This document shows positions 1 through 5,710 of a stretch of 16,063 nucleotides of DNA, piece after piece. The position numbers and the translations under genes were made by a program. Numbering within the stretch: the stretch's first letter is position 1; each line of letters opens with the position of its first letter. The stretch is taken from NCBI GenBank assembly GCA_958354105.1, contig CATWVA010000038.1:1-16063 (forward strand). The letters run 5' to 3'. The stretch comes from an uncultured Collinsella sp. GTDB taxonomy: Bacteria; Actinomycetota; Coriobacteriia; Coriobacteriales; Coriobacteriaceae. The notes under the pieces are model-generated. The model was not told the DNA's origin. It saw only the letters and a program-made list of their open reading frames with translations, and did no database searches.

Positions 1-623
1 AGATCGGTCATCTTCATCGTATAAGTCCCAGGAAAAGCCTTCTCAAAACGGACGGTCTCGTAACCTTCGAAATAGTCGTTGGTGTTTTGCATCATGAATG
101 GGACAAGCAACTCGTTCTCCGCCCCAACCTGTACAGCAAACGCAGCAGAACCGCCCAGAGCCGGCATTGCCTGCGTTATCAGATCGGTATTGACCACAAA
201 GTCATAGTTTGGCGCAGACTCCGGCACCAAATGCCAAACATACGTTTTGATTCCGCCTTCGACATTGTCCTTATTCCTGACACGCATCTTTACGGCGATA
301 ACACACGTGATGTCGGCGTCCTTCAATTTCGTTTTCGTATCCACGATGCCATATTTTGAATAATCATCATGCGCACGCTTGAGATACTCGCGCGGCGTGA
401 GCAGCTCTGCCCCGTCTATGCAAAACGAATACCCGTCAGTCGCCACATCCTTCGACCCCAGAAACGCCCCATCCATCGAGAGCCATTCGCCCTCCGCATA
501 ATATTTCTCAGGAATGACCGTCCGGTTCCCGTTAACGACGCTCGTCCTCATGCCCGCAAGGCCAGTAACAGCACAGCCGAAAAGCGCAAGCGCCGACCTT
601 CTTGTCCACAGGGTCTTCTTCAT
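1..623 (-). CDS. putative exported protein, 3' end beyond window
   Basis: An open frame runs from an ATG at 623 leftwards off the window with no stop (207 complete codons seen), so the protein is partial at its C-terminus. The N-terminus (MKKTLWTRRSALALFGC) is a signal-like segment: basic residues, a twin-arginine-like TRRSAL, then a short hydrophobic stretch to about residue 24. Cys17 in LFGC could be a poor lipobox, so Sec, Tat or lipoprotein export are all possible. The remainder is soluble and beta-rich in appearance, with no motif I recognise. The start is 5 nt downstream of the ATPase stop codon, with GGAAAGG about 11 nt upstream. An in-frame GTG three codons earlier sits too close to that site. 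Its place as last seen gene of an ABC transporter operon suggests an extracytoplasmic accessory protein, possibly substrate binding or protective; this is inference only. Confidence 0.75.
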   Translation of the reverse strand, partial: MKKTLWTRRSALALFGCAVTGLAGMRTSVVNGNRTVIPEKYYAEGEWLSMDGAFLGSKDVATDGYSFCIDGAELLTPREYLKRAHDDYSKYGIVDTKTKLKDADITCVIAVKMRVRNKDNVEGGIKTYVWHLVPESAPNYDFVVNTDLITQAMPALGGSAAFAVQVGAENELLVPFMMQNTNDYFEGYETVRFEKAFPGTYTMKMTD

Positions 624-628
624 CGCGC

Positions 629-1273
629 TCACGACCTTTCCCGAACTTTCACAACGGCACCGTCGCGCATGCAGTAAACCCGATCGGCCAGCTCCTCGAG
701 CACCTCTCCGTCATGGCTGGACAGAATAACCTCGCGACCCGTTGATGCCGCCATCGCCACAACGCGCTTGAGCATTTCCACGCCCGCTTCGTCGAGGGCA
801 TTTGTCGGCTCATCGAGAACAAGCAGCTTCGGCTTTTCCATAATTGCCGCAGCTATCCCCAGACGCTGCTTCATCCCAAGCGAGTATGCTCGGAACTTCT
901 TTTTTTCGTCTGCATCGAGCCCCACGAGCCGCAGGGCAGAGCGAATGTCCTCGCGGGTTGCAACGCCCTTGATCTGAGCAATGAGCTCCAGATTGTCGTA
1001 ACCAGACAGATAGCCCAAAAAGGAAGGCGCCTCGATCAACATCCCCAGACTCGGCGGGAAAGAGATGTCCGCCCCAAGCCTTTGGCCATCGATAGAGATT
1101 TCGCCTTCGGTAGGCTTGATCAATCCGCAGACCGCTCGCATAAGCATGGTCTTACCCGAACCGTTTATCCCCTGAAGACCGACCACAGTCCCAGGGTCAA
1201 CCTCGATGGACACGTTGCGCAGAACATCGTTTTTGCCCATGCGCTTCGATACGTCCCTAACGATCACGCTCAT
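629..1273 (-). CDS. ABC transporter ATP-binding protein (BcrA/DrrA-like)
   Basis: This 214-residue nucleotide-binding subunit would hydrolyse ATP to power the two neighbouring permeases at the cytoplasmic membrane. Visible motifs, in order: Walker A GINGSGKT (35-42), a Q-loop region LGMLIEAPSFLGYLSG (77-91) of the kind typical of BcrA/LanF-type exporters, signature YSLGMKQR (130-137), Walker B LLVLDEPT (150-157), and H-loop His187 in SSHD. The start is set at ATG 1273, where GGGGGA lies about 7 nt upstream and the ATG overlaps the upstream permease stop by 4 nt (ATGA). The frame extends 21 codons further upstream, but only over the end of the permease gene. The length is short but normal for this subfamily. 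The family is known for export of, or self-protection against, antibiotics and peptides; substrate here is unknown. Confidence 0.92.
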   Translation of the reverse strand: MSVIVRDVSKRMGKNDVLRNVSIEVDPGTVVGLQGINGSGKTMLMRAVCGLIKPTEGEISIDGQRLGADISFPPSLGMLIEAPSFLGYLSGYDNLELIAQIKGVATREDIRSALRLVGLDADEKKKFRAYSLGMKQRLGIAAAIMEKPKLLVLDEPTNALDEAGVEMLKRVVAMAASTGREVILSSHDGEVLEELADRVYCMRDGAVVKVRERS

Positions 1274-2106
1274 ATCTTGTCCCCCTTTTCTATAAGGTCG
1301 GCCCTTAGAAACCACAGTCCACCCAACGATAGGCATAACGACATAATCACAATTGAAAACAAGCCACTCGAGCCCGCCGCGATTCCATCTTTGACAATTC
1401 CGCCCCAGCGCAACAGCATCAAGGCGTTACCCAATAGCGCCCAATGCCGTGCATATGCCGAGCAGATCAGGTAGCTCATTAAAACCACAAACGAGACCGA
1501 CGGCCCAAGTACAAAGCCAATCACTGCCTGCGCAAACGCAAGCGCCTCGAAAGCAAAAAAGAGACCTGTGAAAAACGGCAGCGCATCCGCCTCGCCAGCT
1601 TTGAGAAACCACGGCGCCAAATTAGCCAGCTGAAGCGACTCACCATGAATGACCGCGCTGAACGAGGCGCTCACCATCAAGCTCCAAATCACAACAGAGC
1701 AAACCACCACGAGCAGCGAAAATGCCGTTACCGCCGCCACCAAGATAAAACGCGAGACCCACCAAAGGGTTCTTGACCGGCATCGAACAAGCGCTTGCAA
1801 ACCAAACCCGTGCAACGATTCGGTCGGATAATCGAGTGTTGTATAGAGAATAAGCAGAATGACAAATAGCCATCCTAACGGAGGCACAAACATGAGCCCG
1901 GGCCTAGGCTCAAACGGAGCGGATCCGGCAAATACGAGCGCGAGATTATCAGCAAACCCCAAGGCATTCGTCCGAACCCCATACACAGAAGACAAGCCGT
2001 AGGCGTACACCAAGTTCGCAACGGTCACTGCCGCAATCGCAATAAAAGTAAGGATGTTCTTCTTCAAAACGGTCCTCAGGTCCGCGGCGACCAGCCTAAA
2101 CAGCAT
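1270..2106 (-). CDS. ABC transporter permease (second of two)
   Basis: This is a 278-residue integral membrane protein with about six hydrophobic segments (near residues 17-35, 70-90, 117-148, 177-200, 203-218 and 245-267) and no enzyme motif, as expected for an ABC-2-type transmembrane subunit. The N-terminus (MLFRLVAADLRTVLKKN) has the short amphipathic, basic lead-in common in these permeases. Its ATG overlaps the stop of the preceding permease by 1 nt (TGATG), with GAGGTGG 4 nt upstream, and its stop overlaps the ATPase start by 4 nt, so translation of the three is probably coupled. It presumably heterodimerises with the preceding permease, as LanE/LanG-type pairs do. Assignment as a permease rests on topology and context rather than a sequence signature. 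Confidence 0.85.
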   Translation of the reverse strand: MLFRLVAADLRTVLKKNILTFIAIAAVTVANLVYAYGLSSVYGVRTNALGFADNLALVFAGSAPFEPRPGLMFVPPLGWLFVILLILYTTLDYPTESLHGFGLQALVRCRSRTLWWVSRFILVAAVTAFSLLVVVCSVVIWSLMVSASFSAVIHGESLQLANLAPWFLKAGEADALPFFTGLFFAFEALAFAQAVIGFVLGPSVSFVVLMSYLICSAYARHWALLGNALMLLRWGGIVKDGIAAGSSGLFSIVIMSLCLSLGGLWFLRADLIEKGDKI

Positions 2107-2987
2107 CAGACCACCTCGCGTCTTTTTAAGAATCTCGCGAAAATCAAAGAAAAGACGAACAGCAAAATGATTTCTGCAAACCCTGCTCGAATGTCGGGCC
2201 AGTTATTTAGTGATTCCGACCTGATGCTGTTAAGAATGTTGCAGTTAAAGCCGACGCATGAAAGGACGCTAAAAATCCAGTCGTTAACAAAGTGCCATGC
2301 AACCATAATCAGATATGGAACGACCATCGCCTTGATTCTGCTGCGAAACACAACCGACAGACCGGTCACGGCCATGGATAGAGCCCCCAGCGTCACCGCA
2401 TCGAACAGTGTATAAACCAGCACGTACAACAGAGGCCGGGAATAAAACAGGCCAGAAAAATAGCTATGCAGATAGAGCCCGACGTAAGTCGATTCGTCGA
2501 CCCGGGGGAGATACGCGGGAAACAGCATTGAGACAATCAGGAAGTTCACGAGTAGCGGAATAGCCGTGACCGCAAACGCAGAGAGGAAAGCAGACAGCAT
2601 CTTCACGTTCACGTATGCATTTCTAGAAACACGTGTGCAGATCTGCGCCTCGTAACCGCTCAAACGCTCGGACAGGCATGACCACGACCCGGCCAGCATG
2701 GCAAGCAACGGCAGCGCATAGAAAAACACTGATGCTAACAACGGCGCGTTCGCGCTCACAACAATCCAGTTGCCAAAGCTACTTTCACGCGTTTGGCCGA
2801 GGTATGTCTGAGACTGCAGACCAATGCCGTAGCCAAAAGATAGCAGCTGTTTGCGTTCAGTCTCGAGCGTCCACCACGCCTCGACGGCAGCTGCCATCGA
2901 AATTACTGTCGCCAAAGTAAGAGCCAACGCAAATATTGGGTTTCCAGATATCTTGGACAACTCGTGCCGAATTAGTTTTTTATTCAA
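2106..2987 (-). CDS. ABC transporter permease (first of two), TTG start
   Basis: This 293-residue membrane protein begins MNKKLIRHELSKISGNP and has about six hydrophobic segments (near 17-37, 81-100, 131-157, 185-213, 220-245 and 268-286). The soluble-looking stretch between the first two (about 40-78) is probably extracellular. It is the first gene of the four-gene transporter operon and differs in sequence from the second permease, so the transporter is likely a heterodimer. The start codon is TTG: GGGAGGG lies 9 nt upstream. The nearby ATG (2994-2992) is in another frame and stops after four codons. The codon choice is noticeably more A/T-tolerant than in the kinase operon to the right. 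The permease call rests on topology and neighbours; the transported compound cannot be inferred. Confidence 0.85.
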   Translation of the reverse strand: MNKKLIRHELSKISGNPIFALALTLATVISMAAAVEAWWTLETERKQLLSFGYGIGLQSQTYLGQTRESSFGNWIVVSANAPLLASVFFYALPLLAMLAGSWSCLSERLSGYEAQICTRVSRNAYVNVKMLSAFLSAFAVTAIPLLVNFLIVSMLFPAYLPRVDESTYVGLYLHSYFSGLFYSRPLLYVLVYTLFDAVTLGALSMAVTGLSVVFRSRIKAMVVPYLIMVAWHFVNDWIFSVLSCVGFNCNILNSIRSESLNNWPDIRAGFAEIILLFVFSLIFARFLKRREVV

Positions 2988-2996
2988 CCGACATCA

Positions 2997-3003
2997 CCCT
3001 CCC
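2997..3003 (-). promoter_or_regulatory. ribosome binding site that fixes the TTG start of the first permease
   Basis: GGGAGGG on the minus strand lies 9 nt before the TTG at 2987. It begins only 3 nt after the end of the GC-rich hairpin at 3007-3038, so folding or unfolding of that hairpin could affect ribosome access. The out-of-frame ATG 2 nt after this site is too close to it to be used efficiently. Confidence 0.7.
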
Positions 3004-3006
3004 ATT

Positions 3007-3038
3007 GGCCGGGCCGAGCAGTAACGCTCGGCCCGGCC
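3007..3038 (-). terminator. perfect 13-bp GC-rich hairpin between regulator and permease operon
   Basis: The arms 3007-3019 and 3026-3038 (GGCCGGGCCGAGC and its exact complement) flank a 6-nt loop AGTAAC. There is no T-tract on either strand, so it is not a standard intrinsic terminator. It lies 102 nt past the stop of the membrane regulator and immediately before the permease Shine-Dalgarno site. It could end the regulator transcript by a tail-less mechanism, act as a leader attenuator, or stabilise mRNA ends. The structure is certain; the function is not. Confidence 0.6.
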
Positions 3039-3059
3039 CTAATCACAAGCGGTTAATGA

Positions 3060-3071
3060 TGCGTCGACGCA
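3060..3071. promoter_or_regulatory. 12-bp perfect palindrome, candidate operator
   Basis: TGCGTCGACGCA is a perfect 12-nt palindrome in the non-coding gap between the membrane regulator and the permease operon, 73-84 nt before the permease TTG. Its position upstream of a transporter operon, next to a LuxR-type regulator gene, fits a dimer-binding operator. I saw no convincing -35/-10 pair around it, so the operator role is a guess. Confidence 0.3.
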
Positions 3072-3139
3072 CGGCAACCTTTGCATGAATAGAGAATGAT
3101 GTCTGTAAACACTCGCTATTGAGTTGATCGCTCAGGCGT

Positions 3140-5317
3140 TTACACGTTATCTACCTGCGATAACAATGAAACAAGCTCCGCTTTATTCTTGATCTTCAAC
3201 TGGCGGTAAGATGCAGACCGCAGTGCTTGCACCGTAGATGCAGCGTAACCGACATCCTCCGCAATGGTCTTTGTCGTTGCGCCTTCTGCCGTCATCAGCA
3301 AAATTTGCGACTGAACATCAGAAAGGGAGCGCGACGCAAGCAGGGCAAGCTGACGCACGCGAGCCGTTTCGGTGGACCCATTCGCGCGGTACTCCAAGAC
3401 GGCCTTCTCGTTCTCAACCGAGCGGGTGAGCGCGATGTGCGTGACGAACATGGGCGCAGACCAGCAGACGATCACCGTTGCCACGACGACATTGACAGCC
3501 GAACTTTGCCCCAGCAACGACGCGAGGAACAACGGCTCGAAAACCGTCAGATCCTGCACCATATTGAGCAAGGCAACCCAAACAGGAGCCATCGCCCCGA
3601 AGCAAAGCATCCATATTCCAAGCATTCTGCACCGAGGACAGCTTCGCAGCACCTTATACGTGAGCAACATCCCCGTCAGCACCGCAAGCCCGTGGATTCG
3701 CCCCCTAGCGACCGCATAGATTAAGGCAACCATGCCCATTGACACCAACGACACGATAGCCCGGGTACGAGCACGCACCTTAAACGGACGCAGCTCAACG
3801 GCAAGCGAAGCCATAGACGCCACGCCGCAAAACAGGACCGGCACAGCCATCAACGGATCGCGTACGCACCTCCATGCCGCGATATAGACAAAAGACCATT
3901 CCACAGCAGACAGTATCACCCACACGCACGGGCTTCCGAGCCCAATCGCTTCACCTGCTCTATCCAGCGCAGCGCCACGATTCGGTTTTCCACCCGCGTA
4001 GCGTAGCGACAGAAGCAGTCCGAGACCCAATGCGTAGCTTAAGAGGGAAAAGGCGACAGCCCGCGAAACACCGGACCCCCAATCGCTATCCGCCATTACC
4101 AAGGGGCCAGCCGCAAGGAGGATAAAAAATAATGTGAGCAGGTATCGAAACAGCCGGCGCGTTCGAGCTGATGCCACCATATCGTCAGCATGCCGCTGCG
4201 GCAGCTCATGCCCTACAGTATCACCCTCACCCGCAAACAACGCCACGAGCTCGCGTGAACCCGCAACCGACGCCTTCCCGTATGCTCGGTGAAGCGTTGT
4301 TCGCACCGTCGATGGCTTCGTATCCGTCTCCCTGGCAATTTCCGCCGGCGTTTTCCCTTTGAGCAACAATCGAACAAACTGCTCTTCTCGAGGCGACAGG
4401 GCAGGGGAAAACACCCCCGCATCGAATGGGTCGGACGTGCGGGGGATATCCGAATCGTTGTTCCGCTTCTTCCTGAGCAACGTGCATACGAAGGCGGCAA
4501 TAGCGGACCCCATCGTCAGCGACACAATGATCGCGGCATCGTTTGCGAAGTATGCCACCTCAACAGCCGGAACAAGGCCAATAGGAACTGCCACGAGCAC
4601 AGAACGGGCAGACACGTCGCTCTGCCCCCGACCAAAGGCGTAGGGGCAGAAAAACAGCAGGACCGCAGCCAATACGAAATAGGCTAGCGGAATTAAAAGC
4701 GCAAGACCAATTGGTGCGGCCGATGCAGAGGATATTCCCCATGGCTCGGGGATGACTCTCCATGAAACTCGACAGCAGAACAGCAGACAAGACATGACGG
4801 CGATTGTTTCTGTAAAAATCGCGTCCTGCGAATGACGAGTTTCTCTTTCGTCAGCCCGCGTCGCCCCCTGCGTCAAAGGAGAGCCCGCCGTATCCCAAAT
4901 TACATATGAGAGGAGCAGCGACCCAGTGAAGCACAAGGTACACGAAACGCCATGCAACAGCCAGATTGGTGCAAACGCGATTGGAATAGAATCTCCGCGA
5001 GCATAGAAGGCCAAGTCGGCCCACTCGGGAACCGCCGCAATAGTAGCAAGGAAAATACCGAAGGCGCCAAGGAACCCCGGCCGCCTTATTTCTCTCCCCT
5101 TGCGGAGCGCAACGCCGTGACCAAACACCGCGAGGCATGCGCCCAGGATAACGAGCCAGGTCATTGCACCTGATGCCAAGCCAATTGAAGATGAAAACCG
5201 GTGATAAGGGGTGACCGCCATTACGATAAGCACAATGGCGCAGGCAGATGTGGCAGAACGGCGGGAAAAGAGCATACGGCCTCCATAGCATGTCATTTTA
5301 TCACTCGATCCGCTCAT
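3140..5317 (-). CDS. polytopic membrane regulator with two LuxR-type HTH domains
   Basis: This 725-residue protein is built as a duplicated unit: about eight hydrophobic segments (20-283), a LuxR-type HTH (about 307-362; LSPREEQF, KTPAEIARE, STVRTTL), a polar linker, about eight more segments (388-632), and a second, more diverged HTH (about 664-720; LSDVQSQI, TKTIAEDVG, STVQALR). Membrane-anchored LuxR proteins with a single C-terminal HTH are common in Coriobacteriia; two in one chain is unusual. No stop, frameshift or internal Shine-Dalgarno site is seen at the module junction. It probably acts as a one-component membrane sensor and transcription factor, and may control the co-oriented transporter operon 152 nt downstream. 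Two starts are credible: ATG 5317 (GGAGATAG just upstream) and ATG 5275 (GGAGG 4 nt upstream, giving MLFSRRSATS). Confidence 0.85.
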   Translation of the reverse strand: MSGSSDKMTCYGGRMLFSRRSATSACAIVLIVMAVTPYHRFSSSIGLASGAMTWLVILGACLAVFGHGVALRKGREIRRPGFLGAFGIFLATIAAVPEWADLAFYARGDSIPIAFAPIWLLHGVSCTLCFTGSLLLSYVIWDTAGSPLTQGATRADERETRHSQDAIFTETIAVMSCLLFCCRVSWRVIPEPWGISSASAAPIGLALLIPLAYFVLAAVLLFFCPYAFGRGQSDVSARSVLVAVPIGLVPAVEVAYFANDAAIIVSLTMGSAIAAFVCTLLRKKRNNDSDIPRTSDPFDAGVFSPALSPREEQFVRLLLKGKTPAEIARETDTKPSTVRTTLHRAYGKASVAGSRELVALFAGEGDTVGHELPQRHADDMVASARTRRLFRYLLTLFFILLAAGPLVMADSDWGSGVSRAVAFSLLSYALGLGLLLSLRYAGGKPNRGAALDRAGEAIGLGSPCVWVILSAVEWSFVYIAAWRCVRDPLMAVPVLFCGVASMASLAVELRPFKVRARTRAIVSLVSMGMVALIYAVARGRIHGLAVLTGMLLTYKVLRSCPRCRMLGIWMLCFGAMAPVWVALLNMVQDLTVFEPLFLASLLGQSSAVNVVVATVIVCWSAPMFVTHIALTRSVENEKAVLEYRANGSTETARVRQLALLASRSLSDVQSQILLMTAEGATTKTIAEDVGYAASTVQALRSASYRQLKIKNKAELVSLLSQVDNV

Positions 5318-5416
5318 CTATCTCCATGCCCACACCAGCCAACATTAACGATCACGCTAACTCCAATCCGAGCCAGGTCACGGTCCGGCTTTTGTCCGCA
5401 GCCCCCGCCCCAAAGC

Positions 5417-5554
5417 AGGATGCGGTTTCCTTTTGTGCGTCGATTTGGAAACTGCATCCCGTTCTGAGTCAATATTCTGGGACGCAGTTTCCGCAGCCCA
5501 CCCCATTTGGAAAGCGCATCCCATTATTTGGCTGAAAACTGGGATACGCTTTCC
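5417..5554. repeat. five alternating 14-nt elements with exact 62-nt period
   Basis: Copies of GGGATGCGSTTTCC lie at 5417-5430 (+; first base A), 5447-5460 (-), 5479-5492 (+), 5509-5522 (-) and 5541-5554 (+). Spacers are 16, 18, 16 and 18 nt, so same-strand copies start exactly 62 nt apart. The best pairings are 5447-5460 with 5479-5492 and 5509-5522 with 5541-5554 (one mismatch each, 18-nt loops). Variable bases in the arms change together: CTGC with GCAG in the first hairpin, GCG with CGC in the second. The spacers are much less alike than the arms. This may be a BIME-like palindromic repeat or an array of operator sites between divergent promoters. Confidence 0.85.
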
Positions 5555-5621
5555 GGACGAATCGAACGGGCCGAATCAATCGGGCCACCTCTCCCCGTTA
5601 CCCTCGTCATCTGCTCGAGCG

Positions 5622-5630
5622 TGCTACACT
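5622..5630 (+). promoter_or_regulatory. extended -10 promoter for the kinase/cell-wall operon
   Basis: TGCTACACT is an extended -10 element (TGn plus TACACT, four of six matches to TATAAT) about 80 nt before the kinase ATG. No good -35 is seen at 17 nt, which is usual for extended -10 promoters. It lies about 70 nt downstream of the end of the repeat array. Transcription would start near 5637. Confidence 0.45.
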
Positions 5631-5710
5631 AGCAGCATCTATGCCACCGCGAACGGCTCGGCTCCGCGCCCGCCGCTCGCAAACGAACTTTAAACGCACG
5701 AGGGTTGGCC

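Larger units (their letters stand above)
5318..5710. other. divergent intergenic region
   Basis: This 393-nt gap separates the leftward regulator from the rightward kinase operon and must carry promoters for both. It contains the five-element alternating repeat array (5417-5554), an extended -10 promoter for the rightward operon (5622-5630) and a roughly 75-nt leader before the kinase. I found no convincing promoter hexamers for the leftward gene and no credible small gene. Confidence 0.8.

Noticed and set aside
87..729. Several plus-strand open frames at the left end
   Set aside because: The minus-strand frame has a signal-like N-terminus, a ribosome site and tight operon spacing. The plus frames give basic, low-complexity translations with no such support.
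2980..2994. ATG 2994 as the permease start or a leader peptide
   Set aside because: It is out of frame with the permease, stops after four codons (MSVE), and sits only 2 nt from the Shine-Dalgarno site.
3081..3109. TTTACA on the minus strand as a -35 for the transporter operon
   Set aside because: At 16-18 nt downstream there is no acceptable -10 hexamer (ATGCAA and neighbours).
5417..5554. CRISPR array
   Set aside because: The regular spacing is suggestive, but the repeats alternate in orientation, are only 14 nt long, vary in sequence and have 16-18-nt spacers; no cas gene is present.
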